A stretch of DNA of 6,918 bases from an uncultured Opitutia bacterium (GCA_903938935.1 CAJAFD010000151.1:1-6918), one strand, 5' to 3'. Counted from the stretch's first letter, positions 1 through 6,918 are shown. Numbers and translations are program-made. Notes: generated by a model from the sequence alone, not told the origin.

Positions 1-1
1 A

Positions 2-1798
2 CTGAACTTGCGCACAATCCTAGAGCGCGTGGTTGTGGCCAAGACGCCGGCCGCGATTGAGAAAATCGTCGGTGATTTTTACGCCTCCGGTATGGACGAA
101 GCCGCCATTGAGGCGGCCGGCGCGTCGCCGCTTGCGACCCAATTCACCAACATCGCCGCGGTCAAGACCCCAGCGGATGTCATGGCCCAAATTGCGCGCC
201 TGCACCGGGTTGGAGTCCGGGCCGGCTTCGGTTTCTCGAGCGGAGCCGACGCGAAGAACAGCAACCTTGAGATCGCCCAGCTCCGGCAGGGCGGGCTCTC
301 TTTGCCGGACCGCGATTACTATCTCCACGACGACGAGAAATCGAAAACCATCCGCACGGCCTACGTCGCTCACGTGACCAAGATGTTTGGCCTGCTAGGC
401 GATTCCCCAGCGGTGGCCGAAGCGGCGGCGAACGCCGTGCTGACGCTCGAGACCAAGCTCGCCACCGCCTCGCTGAAGCGGGTTCTCCTGCGCAACCCCT
501 ACGCGAGCTACCACAAGATGCCGGTGACCGACTTGGCGAAGACCACTGGCGAGCTCGACTGGGCGGCCTTCTTCAAGGCGGTGGACGCGCCGACGTTCAC
601 CGAGATCAACCTCGCGCATCCCGATTTCTACAAAGCTTTCGCTACCGAGCTGACCGCGACGCCTGTTGGCGACTGGCAGTACTACCTGCGCTGGCACCTG
701 CTGCGCGCCGCCGCGCCACATCTCAGCTCGGCGTTTGTGAATGAGAACTTCGCGTTCTACAGCACGACGCTCAACGGCGTGAAAGTGCTCAAGCCGCGCT
801 GGAAACGCATCGTGGCCCAGACCGACTCGTCTCTCGGCGAAGCGCTCGGCCAGCTCTACGTCGCCGAGTATTTTCCGCCCGAGGCCAAGGCCCGCGTGCT
901 CAAGCTCGTCGCCGATTTGCGCGCCGTTTTCCGCGCGCGGCTAGAAACGCTCGACTGGATGGACGAGACCACGCGCACCCGCGCGCTCGCGAAACTGGAT
1001 GCTTTCACGGTAAAGATGGGTTACCCCGACAAATGGAAGGACTACAGTGCCGTGGTCATCGACCGCGGGCCTTACGTGTTGAACGTGTTCCGCGCCGCCG
1101 AGTTTGAGGCCCGCCGCAATCTGCAGAAGATCGGCAAAGCGGTCGACAAGACCGAGTGGGGCATGACCCCGCCGACGGTGAACGCCTACTTCAGTCCCTC
1201 GGTGAACGGCATCGCGTTCCCGGCGGGGATTTTGCAACCGCCTTTTTTTGACCCCAAGGCCGACGATGCGGTGAACTACGGCGGCATCGGCACGGTGATC
1301 GGCCACGAGATCACGCACGGCTTTGACGACCAGGGCCGCCAATACGATGCGCAGGGTAATCTCACCGACTGGTGGACCCCGGAGAGCGCCGCTAAGTTTA
1401 AGCAACGCGCAGCGATCGTGGTGAAACAATTTGCCGGCTACTCGGCGTTGCCCGGGCTCAACGTTAACGGCGAGCTCACGCTCGGCGAAAACATCGCCGA
1501 CCTCGGCGGCGTCAAGGTGGCCTACGCGGCGCTGCAACGGGCGCTCGCCGACCAAGTACGTACGCCCATCGACGGCTTCACGCCCGAGCAGCGGTTCTTT
1601 CTCAGCTGGGCGACGATCTGGCGAAACAATATCCGCCCGGAAAACCTCCGCGTGCGCGTCATGACCGATACGCACTCACCCGGTGAATTCCGGGCGAACG
1701 GTCCGCTCACCAACCTCGACGAATTCGCCGCCGCTTTCGGCGTGCCCGAGGGTGCAGCGATGCGCCGCACGCCGGCAGAGCGGGTCACGATCTGGTGA
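2..1798 (+). CDS. pepO: M13-family zinc metallopeptidase (neprilysin/PepO type), 5' truncated by window edge
   Basis: This is a peptidase of the neprilysin (M13) family, which cleaves peptides, usually outside the cytoplasm. Residues are numbered from the TTG at 8-10, which is almost certainly an internal leucine, because the frame is open to the left edge (Leu-Asn precede it). The zinc motif HEITH is at residues 433-437. The third zinc ligand is Glu494 in GENIADLGG, with the family aspartate at 498. The substrate-binding VNAYF is at 391-395, and His556 and Arg562 (THSPGEFR) match the transition-state and substrate residues of neprilysin. Spacings between these motifs match neprilysin closely. 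The frame has 596 codons against roughly 670-700 in bacterial relatives, so about 80-100 residues are missing, including any signal peptide. The C-terminus ends VTIW rather than the common CxVW form. All visible catalytic residues are intact. The gene ends at TGA, ahead of a terminator. The family is certain; the symbol is the usual bacterial label, and substrate is unknown. Confidence 0.96.
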   Translation: MNLRTILERVVVAKTPAAIEKIVGDFYASGMDEAAIEAAGASPLATQFTNIAAVKTPADVMAQIARLHRVGVRAGFGFSSGADAKNSNLEIAQLRQGGLSLPDRDYYLHDDEKSKTIRTAYVAHVTKMFGLLGDSPAVAEAAANAVLTLETKLATASLKRVLLRNPYASYHKMPVTDLAKTTGELDWAAFFKAVDAPTFTEINLAHPDFYKAFATELTATPVGDWQYYLRWHLLRAAAPHLSSAFVNENFAFYSTTLNGVKVLKPRWKRIVAQTDSSLGEALGQLYVAEYFPPEAKARVLKLVADLRAVFRARLETLDWMDETTRTRALAKLDAFTVKMGYPDKWKDYSAVVIDRGPYVLNVFRAAEFEARRNLQKIGKAVDKTEWGMTPPTVNAYFSPSVNGIAFPAGILQPPFFDPKADDAVNYGGIGTVIGHEITHGFDDQGRQYDAQGNLTDWWTPESAAKFKQRAAIVVKQFAGYSALPGLNVNGELTLGENIADLGGVKVAYAALQRALADQVRTPIDGFTPEQRFFLSWATIWRNNIRPENLRVRVMTDTHSPGEFRANGPLTNLDEFAAAFGVPEGAAMRRTPAERVTIW

Positions 1799-1800
1799 CC

Positions 1801-1820
1801 CGCGGCGGCGTTAGGCCGCG
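1801..1820 (+). other. Small GC-rich hairpin just after the peptidase stop codon
   Basis: The six-base arms CGCGGC (1801-1806) and GCCGCG (1815-1820) can pair around an 8-base loop, two bases after the peptidase stop codon. There is no T run directly behind it, so it is not a classical terminator by itself. It could stabilise the mRNA 3' end or assist the terminator that follows. It could also be chance in GC-rich DNA. Confidence 0.3.
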
Positions 1821-1824
1821 AGTG

Positions 1825-1857
1825 AAAAAAACGCGAGCTGTAGGGCTCGCGTTTTTT
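1825..1857. terminator. Bidirectional intrinsic terminator between convergent genes
   Basis: A perfect stem is formed by CGCGAGC (1832-1838) and GCTCGCG (1845-1851) around a 6-base loop. It is preceded by seven A (1825-1831) and followed by six T (1852-1857). Read rightward, this is a stem plus U tract 27 bases after the peptidase stop codon. Read leftward, the A run becomes a seven-base U tract, placed just past the end of rhaB at 1879. One element should therefore terminate both converging transcripts. Confidence 0.88.
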
Positions 1858-1878
1858 GTTGGCCCGTTGGCGAAGAGA

Positions 1879-3306
1879 TCAGCGCGGGGCGTAAATTTTC
1901 TTCGCCAACGTCGCGCCGAGGAGGCGGCGGAAAGTGGGAAGATCTTTCACGGCGCGCAGCGCGATGAGTTGGCTCGCGATGTTGCCGACGGCGGTGCCTT
2001 CGAGGGCGAATGACACGACCGGGATGCCGGCGGCGTTGGCGGTGGCTTGGCAGAGGAGACGATTTTTGGAGCCGCCGCCGACGATGAGAATGCGGCGGAA
2101 TTTTTTGCCCGCCATTTTCTCGAAGGCGCGCATCGCGTCGGCGTGGCCGCGGCCGAGGGAGTCGCAGATGAGGCGCGTGTAGGCGGCGAGGGTTTTCGGA
2201 GCGGGCAACTTGCGGCGTTTGAGTTGAGCGTCGATGGCGGCTTTCATCGACTTGGGGTTGGTGAACGCGGGATCGGTGACGTCGAGGAGCGCGGCGGGCG
2301 CGGGGAGTTTTTCGGCGGCGGTGATGAGCGCGGCCCAAGCTTGGTCGTCGGCGGGACGCGAGGCGAAGTCCTTCATGGTGCCTTCGAGCAGCCAGAGGCC
2401 GATGACGTTGGTGAGCGGGCGGTAGCGGCCGTCGCCGATGCGTTCGTTGGAGATGCGCGCGGCGTGGGCGTCGGCGCCGAGGACCGGGCGATCACTCTCG
2501 AAACCGACGAGCGACCACGTGCCGGAGCTGAGGAAAAGATCGGTGCCGTCGGGGTTGGCGGGCATGGCATCGTAAGCGGCCGCGGTGTCGTGGCCGGGGA
2601 CGGCGATGACCTGCGTGCCGGCGAGCTCGGGGAAATTTTTAACTGGGCCGAGGCGGGTGCCGGAGAGGATCGGCTTGGTGAACCACTGCGGCGGCAGGCG
2701 AAAATGTTTCAGCGCGGCGCGCGACCAATCGGTGGAATGCACATCGATGAGCTGCGAGGTGCTCGCGATGGTGAACTCGTTTTCCATGCGGCCCGAAAGG
2801 AGAAAATTAAAATAATCGGGCAAAAACAGGCAGCGCGTCGCGAGATCGGTGATCGCGGGACAGGAGGCGACGGTTTCCTCGAGCTGGAGCGAGGAATTAT
2901 AGAAGACGTTGGGAATACCGGTGGCGGCGTAGATGCGTTCGAGCGCGGCGCGGGTGTGGGCGAGGCGCTTGAGGCCGGGCTGGGTGCGGGCGTCGCGGTA
3001 GGCGTGAATCGGGAAGACGAGGCGACCGGCGTCGTTGACGAGGGCGAAGTCCACGCCCCAGACGTCGACGCCGACGGAGGCGATTTTCGCGCCGCGGGGG
3101 AGGGCGGCGACAGCTTTGCGCAGGCCGGTCTGCGCTTCGTGCCAGAGCGTGCCGACGTCCCAATAATCGTGGCCAGCGAGCGTGCGGAACGTGTTGGGGA
3201 AGCGGTGAACCTCTTTGAGCGTGAGACGATTTTTGGACCAAGCGCCGAGGATGACGCGGCCGCTAGTGGCGCCGAAATCGACGGCGGCGGTGTAGAGCGT
3301 GGGCAT
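1879..3306 (-). CDS. rhaB: Rhamnulokinase (FGGY carbohydrate kinase family)
   Basis: This cytoplasmic kinase uses ATP to phosphorylate L-rhamnulose to L-rhamnulose 1-phosphate, the second step of L-rhamnose catabolism after RhaA and before RhaD. The 475 residues match the size of E. coli RhaB (489). The N-terminal phosphate-binding motif VDFGATSGRV lies at residues 9-18, followed by EVHRFPN at 32-38, typical of rhamnulokinases. DVWGVDF is at 81-87 and YRDART at 103-108. The catalytic-base aspartate is Asp240 in VPGHDTAA. SGTWSLVGFE is at 261-270 and the C-terminal ATP-site motif VGGGSKNRLL at 409-418. These features favour rhamnulokinase over xylulo-, glycerol- or fuculokinase. The ATG at 3306 is chosen because it begins the family N-terminus directly. 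No Shine-Dalgarno sequence lies in front of it. It starts 19 bases after the mqo stop and is probably translated from the same mRNA. No rhaA, rhaD, transporter or rhamnose regulator is seen in the window. Confidence 0.95.
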   Translation of the reverse strand: MPTLYTAAVDFGATSGRVILGAWSKNRLTLKEVHRFPNTFRTLAGHDYWDVGTLWHEAQTGLRKAVAALPRGAKIASVGVDVWGVDFALVNDAGRLVFPIHAYRDARTQPGLKRLAHTRAALERIYAATGIPNVFYNSSLQLEETVASCPAITDLATRCLFLPDYFNFLLSGRMENEFTIASTSQLIDVHSTDWSRAALKHFRLPPQWFTKPILSGTRLGPVKNFPELAGTQVIAVPGHDTAAAYDAMPANPDGTDLFLSSGTWSLVGFESDRPVLGADAHAARISNERIGDGRYRPLTNVIGLWLLEGTMKDFASRPADDQAWAALITAAEKLPAPAALLDVTDPAFTNPKSMKAAIDAQLKRRKLPAPKTLAAYTRLICDSLGRGHADAMRAFEKMAGKKFRRILIVGGGSKNRLLCQATANAAGIPVVSFALEGTAVGNIASQLIALRAVKDLPTFRRLLGATLAKKIYAPR

Positions 3307-3325
3307 GGCGGAAAAGCGTGCAGGT

Positions 3326-4825
3326 TTAGACGAGCTGGAGGTTTTTCTCAGCTTGGTCGCTGTGGGCCTGGAAGAACGCGGCGTTTTCCGGGAGTTTGAT
3401 GTCCACGTCGAAGGTCGGGATCATCTCTTTGAGGCGCGCGCGGCCAGCGGGTGAATTAACCAAATCGGGAAAACATTTTTTAATCACCTCGAGCACAATG
3501 TGGACGCACACGGAGGCGCCGGGCGAGGCGCCAAGGAGCGCGGAGATCGTGCGCTCGGAATCGGTGATGACCTCGGTGCCGTAGTGGACGATGCCGGCCT
3601 CGCCGTCGGTTTTCTTGATCGCTTGGACGCGGATGCCGGCGTCGATAAGTTTCCAGTCGGAGGCTTTCGCGGCGGGATAAAAAATGTGAAGCACCGCCAT
3701 GCGGTCGGCCATGCTTTGAGTGCCTTGTTGGACGAGGTAGCGCACGAGTGGGAGATTGCTCGCGCCGATTTTGAGCAGCGTGGTGAGATTGTGGAGGCGG
3801 ACGGAGCCGGGGAGGTCCCAGATGCTGCCTTTGCGATGAAGGAACTTGGTCGTCCACGCGGCGAAGGGGCCGAAGAGGAGCGTTTTTTTGCCGTCAAGGA
3901 TGCGGGAATCGAGATGCGGTACGGCCATCGTGGGCGCGGCGTCGAGGGCTTGGCCGTAGACCTTGGCTTGGTGGAGCGCGACGATGGCGGGGTTTTCACA
4001 GACGAGCCATTGGCCACCGATGGGGAAACCACCGAGGCCGCGCGCTTCGGGGATGCCAGATTTTTGGAGGAGATGGAGGCTGCCGCCACCGGCGCCGACG
4101 AAGACAAACTTGGCGCGGTTGTGACGCGTGGCGCCGGTGCCGAGATCACGGATAATCACGTCCCAGCCGCCGGTGGTTTTTTTGAGATCGGTGACACGGT
4201 GGTGGCTGGCGATGCCGCAACCGGGTTGGCGCGAGAGCCAAGCGAAGAGTTTGCCGGCGATGTTGCCGAAATTCACGTCGGTGCCCGAGTCCATTTTGGT
4301 CGCGGCGATGGGCCCCTCGGCGCGTTGCTCGGTGAGCAACGGAGCCCAGCGGCCGATGGTCTCGCGATCGGTCGTGTATTCCATCGCGCGGAAAAAGTGG
4401 TGCGAGGCGAGGCCTGCGTGGCGGGCTTTGAGATAATCCACCTGATCCTGCCCGTGGACAAAGCTGAGGTGTTGGACCGGGTTGATGAACTCTTTGGGCT
4501 GATCGATCATGCCTTGGGCGACGGCGTAGCTCCAAAATTGTTTGGAGCATTCGAACTGCTCAAAAATTTTGATCGCGTTGCTGACGTTGACCGAGCCGTC
4601 GGGTTCGCGGTTGGGCGTGTAACTGAGTTCGCAGATGCCGGCGTGGCCGGTACCGGCGTTGTTCCAGCCGTTGGAGCTTTCTTGGGCGAGATCCTCGGTC
4701 ACTTCGTAGACTTGGAGCGTAAGCTTCGGATCGAGGCGTTTGAGCAGAGTGGCGAGGTTGGCGGACATGATGCCGCTGCCGACTAGAACAACATCAGGGT
4801 TCTCGATGTGCGTGGAGTATTTCAT
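3326..4825 (-). CDS. mqo: Malate:quinone oxidoreductase, FAD-dependent
   Basis: Mqo oxidises malate to oxaloacetate and transfers the electrons to membrane quinones. It is a peripheral FAD enzyme on the cytoplasmic membrane face that can replace or supplement NAD-linked malate dehydrogenase in the TCA cycle. The 499 residues are the usual length (about 490-550). The FAD-binding Rossmann motif is VGSGIMSA at 15-22. Family blocks follow: NNAGTGHAGICELSYTP at 55-71, MDSGTDVNFG at 178-187, VGAGGGSLHLLQKSGIPE at 243-260, GGFPIGGQWLVC at 265-276 and LLGASPGASV at 430-439. No transmembrane segment is obvious, as expected. The same frame stays open 375 codons further upstream to 5950, but that part is antisense to the OPT gene and rich in Arg, His, Asp and Glu. 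The true start is therefore the ATG at 4823-4825, which places the Rossmann motif at the normal distance from the N-terminus. No clear Shine-Dalgarno sequence precedes it. It is the first gene of a probable two-gene unit with rhaB. Confidence 0.96.
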   Translation of the reverse strand: MKYSTHIENPDVVLVGSGIMSANLATLLKRLDPKLTLQVYEVTEDLAQESSNGWNNAGTGHAGICELSYTPNREPDGSVNVSNAIKIFEQFECSKQFWSYAVAQGMIDQPKEFINPVQHLSFVHGQDQVDYLKARHAGLASHHFFRAMEYTTDRETIGRWAPLLTEQRAEGPIAATKMDSGTDVNFGNIAGKLFAWLSRQPGCGIASHHRVTDLKKTTGGWDVIIRDLGTGATRHNRAKFVFVGAGGGSLHLLQKSGIPEARGLGGFPIGGQWLVCENPAIVALHQAKVYGQALDAAPTMAVPHLDSRILDGKKTLLFGPFAAWTTKFLHRKGSIWDLPGSVRLHNLTTLLKIGASNLPLVRYLVQQGTQSMADRMAVLHIFYPAAKASDWKLIDAGIRVQAIKKTDGEAGIVHYGTEVITDSERTISALLGASPGASVCVHIVLEVIKKCFPDLVNSPAGRARLKEMIPTFDVDIKLPENAAFFQAHSDQAEKNLQLV

Positions 4826-4942
4826 GAAAAAGAGGTGCTCGAAACTTAGTTGGCGTCCGAGGCGAGTGGCCAGTGCATAGTCGCAAATAACGGCTCGCGG
4901 GTGAAGCAGACTCCGCCATCGTCGGCGCAACCTCATTACCCT
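4826..4942. promoter_or_regulatory. Divergent intergenic region with promoters for mqo-rhaB and the OPT transporter
   Basis: These 117 bases separate two divergent starts and must contain, or overlap, control signals for both units unless transcription starts further inside a gene. A possible rightward sigma-70-like promoter is TTGGCG at 4850-4855 with TGCATA at 4874-4879 (18-base spacer), which would leave an untranslated leader of roughly 55 bases for the OPT gene. The match is weak. I could not pick a convincing leftward promoter. GCGAG at 4862-4866 and CTCGC at 4894-4898 form a loose inverted repeat that may be chance. No Shine-Dalgarno sequence is visible ahead of either start codon. Confidence 0.4.
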
Positions 4943-6918
4943 ATGGCATCCCAATCCGCCCCGAAGTCGCACGAACCGTTTATTCTGCCATCGGTCGTCA
5001 TGCGCGAGTTTACGGCGCGCGCGGTGATCACCGGCGTCATCCTTGGCACGATCTTCGGCGCCTCGTCGCTCTATCTCGTTTTGAAAGTAGGCATCACCGT
5101 GAGCGCCTCGATCCCCGTCGCGGTGATCTCGCTCGCGCTGTTTCGCATGATGTCGAAATTCGGCGTGCGCGATTCGACGATCCTGGAAAACAACATCACG
5201 CAGACGGCGGGCTCGGCGGGTGAGTCGATCGCGTTTGGCGTCGGTGTGACGATGCCGGCGATTTTGATTCTCGGTTTCGATCTCGAACTCACGCGCGTCA
5301 TGTTGGTCGCCGTGCTCGGCGGCTTGCTTGGAATTCTTATGATGATCCCGCTGCGTCGCGCGTTGATCGTCAAAGAACACGGCGTGTTGAAATACCCCGA
5401 AGGCACCGCCTGCGCCGCCGTGCTCAAAGCCGGCGCCAACGCCGAAGATCGCGCGCTCGCCTCGCCTTCCGCCCAAGCCGAGATGAAAGCCGCCAAGGCA
5501 GCGGGGCTCGGACAATCCCCCGGCGCGAAAATTATCTTCACGGGCTTCGGGCTCGGGCTGCTCTACAAGACGCTTAATATCGCCTTCAAAGGCTGGAAGG
5601 ACGCACCCGAAAAAGTCTTCGGCGCGCCGCTCAAAGCGGGTTCCGTGAGTATGGAAATTTCGCCGGAGTTGCTCGGCGTTGGTTACATCATCGGGCCACG
5701 CGTGGCCTCGATCACGATGGCGGGCGGCGTGCTCGCTTATCTCGTGCTGATTCCCTTGATCAAATTTTTCGGCGATCACCTCAGCGCCCCGCTGGCGCCA
5801 GGGACGCAGCTGATTTCGGAAATGTCGCCGCACGCGATTCGCAGCGCCTACGTGCTCTATATCGGTGCGGGCGCCGTGGCGGCGGGCGGTATTATCAGTC
5901 TGTTTCGCGCGTTGCCGACGATTCTCCATGGTGTGAAGGGCGGTCTCCACGACATCGGCTTGCTCAAGCGCGAGGGCGCCGAGGCCGAAGCGGTCAGTGA
6001 TCTGCGCACGGACCGCGATCTCTCGATGAAATTTGTCGGCGTCGGCTGCGTGTTATTGCTCGCAGGCATCATGCTCGCGCCGTCTTTGCACATGAACTTC
6101 CTCGGCGCGCTGATGATTTTGGCGTTCGGGTTTTTGTTTGTGACGGTGTCGTCGCGCATCACGGGCGAAGTCGGTTCGACTTCGAATCCCATTTCCGGCA
6201 TGACCGTGGCGACGTTGTTGCTCACGTGTTTGGTGTTTCTCCTCGTGGGCTGGACGGGCGGCACGTACTACGTGACCGCGTTGTCCGTGGGCGCGATCGT
6301 TTGTATCGCTTCTTCCAACGGCGGCACGACGTCGCAGGATTTGAAAACCGGGTTTCTGCTCGGTGCCACGCCGAAGCTGATGCAGATCGCGATTCTGCTC
6401 GGCGCGTTGGGCTCGGCGATTTTCTTGGGCCCGATTTTGATGACGTTGAACAACACCGCGACGGTCTACGTGCCCGCGGCTAAAGTTGCTCCCGCGGGTC
6501 TCATCACCGATGTGGCGAAACTGGAAAAACGTGAGCCGCTCCACGGCCCGCAGGCGCGCGATGATGCAGCGACATATCACGTGTGGCAAAAAACCGACAC
6601 CGTCGGCGGCCCCGCCGGCCGCTATCTGGTGAACGACGCGGGCAAGGCCGTGTGGCTCGTCGATCCCGGCATCAACGGTCAGTTCACGGAACGCCCCGAT
6701 GGCTCGACGGTGCGTAAATTCGACGCGCCGAAAGCCACGCTCGTTTCTTATATTATCAAGGGCATCCTCGACCAAAAATTGCCGTGGGCGCTCGTGTTGC
6801 TCGGCGTCATGATCGCGGTCACGTTGGAGCTGTGTGGCGTGCCTTCGCTGGTGTTTGCAGTCGGCGTTTATTTGCCGATTTCTTCGTCGGCGCCGCTTTT
6901 CGTCGGCGGTGCGATCCG
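4943..6918 (+). CDS. OPT-family oligopeptide transporter, 3' truncated by window edge
   Basis: This is an inner-membrane transporter of the oligopeptide transporter (OPT) superfamily, whose members import peptides or, in some branches, metal chelates, probably by proton coupling. The 658 codons present show family blocks: HGVLKYPEGTACAAVLKAG at residues 146-164, ITGEVGSTSNPISGMT at 406-421 and GGTTSQDLKTGFLLGATPK at 460-478. About 14 hydrophobic segments can be seen, near 25-50, 52-68, 94-113, 117-137, 196-216, 242-275, 300-322, 363-382, 385-404, 424-440, 443-457, 480-500, 614-632 and 634-655. A hydrophilic stretch of about 90 residues (about 510-598) containing GRYLVNDAGK and VDPGINGQF precedes the last two. 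The frame is open at 6918; a short membrane tail is probably missing. The ATG at 4943 gives a normal short cytoplasmic N-terminus. An in-frame GTG at 4901 would add 14 residues and cannot be excluded. Substrate cannot be read from sequence; peptides are the default family guess. Confidence 0.93.
   Translation, partial: MASQSAPKSHEPFILPSVVMREFTARAVITGVILGTIFGASSLYLVLKVGITVSASIPVAVISLALFRMMSKFGVRDSTILENNITQTAGSAGESIAFGVGVTMPAILILGFDLELTRVMLVAVLGGLLGILMMIPLRRALIVKEHGVLKYPEGTACAAVLKAGANAEDRALASPSAQAEMKAAKAAGLGQSPGAKIIFTGFGLGLLYKTLNIAFKGWKDAPEKVFGAPLKAGSVSMEISPELLGVGYIIGPRVASITMAGGVLAYLVLIPLIKFFGDHLSAPLAPGTQLISEMSPHAIRSAYVLYIGAGAVAAGGIISLFRALPTILHGVKGGLHDIGLLKREGAEAEAVSDLRTDRDLSMKFVGVGCVLLLAGIMLAPSLHMNFLGALMILAFGFLFVTVSSRITGEVGSTSNPISGMTVATLLLTCLVFLLVGWTGGTYYVTALSVGAIVCIASSNGGTTSQDLKTGFLLGATPKLMQIAILLGALGSAIFLGPILMTLNNTATVYVPAAKVAPAGLITDVAKLEKREPLHGPQARDDAATYHVWQKTDTVGGPAGRYLVNDAGKAVWLVDPGINGQFTERPDGSTVRKFDAPKATLVSYIIKGILDQKLPWALVLLGVMIAVTLELCGVPSLVFAVGVYLPISSSAPLFVGGAI

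Noticed and set aside
8..10. TTG as the true start of the peptidase
   Set aside because: The frame is open upstream to the window edge, the protein would lack a signal peptide and about 80-100 family residues, and the sequence around it matches the interior of M13 proteins.
941..1675. 244-codon minus-strand open frame opposite the peptidase
   Set aside because: It overlaps the HEITH and GENIADLGG coding region of the M13 gene in codon register. It has no motif of its own.
2047..3399. 450-codon plus-strand open frame opposite rhaB
   Set aside because: It is in exact codon register antisense to rhaB, is dominated by Gly, Glu, Ala, Asp and Arg, and has no recognisable domain. Its openness follows from the scarcity of TTA, CTA and TCA codons in rhaB.
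3500..4786. 428-codon plus-strand open frame opposite mqo
   Set aside because: It has the same codon-register antisense relation, now to mqo, whose family motifs are unmistakable on the minus strand. The translated product is low-complexity, acidic and Gly-rich.
4862..4898. Operator-like inverted repeat GCGAG/CTCGC in the divergent region
   Set aside because: There are only five paired bases with a 27-base gap, which is expected by chance in GC-rich DNA. It is not listed as a separate site.
4826..5950. N-terminal extension of mqo by 375 residues
   Set aside because: The extension is antisense to the OPT gene, with a charged Arg/His/Asp/Glu-rich composition. Mqo family members begin shortly before the Rossmann motif, matching the ATG at 4825.
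6053..6775. 240-codon minus-strand open frame near the right end
   Set aside because: It lies opposite well-conserved OPT transporter coding sequence in codon register and has the charged composition of an antisense shadow.
1..6918. tRNA, rRNA, CRISPR array, insertion sequence, prophage or attachment-site signals
   Set aside because: I saw no direct repeat array, transposase or integrase motif, or tRNA-like cloverleaf. Nearly all of the sequence is accounted for by four housekeeping-style genes.

Overview
The window looks like ordinary chromosomal DNA from a GC-rich, free-living heterotrophic bacterium. It holds four recognisable protein-coding genes packed with little spacing. There are no RNA genes, insertion sequences, CRISPR arrays or other signs of mobile DNA, and no gene-free stretch of 300 bases. 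Strong G/C bias at third codon positions, plus a secreted-type M13 peptidase, an OPT-family transporter, a rhamnulokinase and a quinone-linked malate dehydrogenase, would fit a Verrucomicrobiota member (Opitutaceae-like) or a similar polysaccharide/peptide degrader. That assignment is an impression from protein style, not a proof.

Layout. (1) Positions 2-1798, plus strand: the 3' nine-tenths or so of an M13 (neprilysin/PepO-type) zinc metallopeptidase, cut by the left edge. (2) Positions 1799-1878: a short convergent intergenic region with a hairpin flanked by A and T runs, which should terminate transcription in both directions. (3) Positions 1879-3306, minus strand: a complete rhamnulokinase (rhaB). 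(4) Positions 3326-4825, minus strand: a complete malate:quinone oxidoreductase (mqo), ending 19 bases upstream of rhaB, so the two are probably co-transcribed as mqo-rhaB. (5) Positions 4826-4942: a 117-base divergent intergenic region that should hold the promoters for mqo-rhaB (leftward) and the OPT gene (rightward). (6) Positions 4943-6918, plus strand: the first 658 codons of an OPT-family oligopeptide transporter, cut by the right edge.

Functional picture. The peptidase and the OPT transporter could both serve peptide use (extracytoplasmic cleavage and uptake), but they lie on opposite sides of a leftward gene pair and are separate transcription units. RhaB phosphorylates L-rhamnulose during L-rhamnose breakdown. 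Mqo oxidises malate to oxaloacetate and passes electrons to the quinone pool. Their pairing is not a standard operon, and no other rhamnose gene is visible here.

I found no convincing undescribed system. The items most worth a second look are the mqo-rhaB pairing, a roughly 90-residue hydrophilic segment inside the OPT transporter, the absence of Shine-Dalgarno sequences ahead of all three visible starts, and very long antisense open frames (up to 874 codons) that could mislead automated annotation, including the start of mqo.
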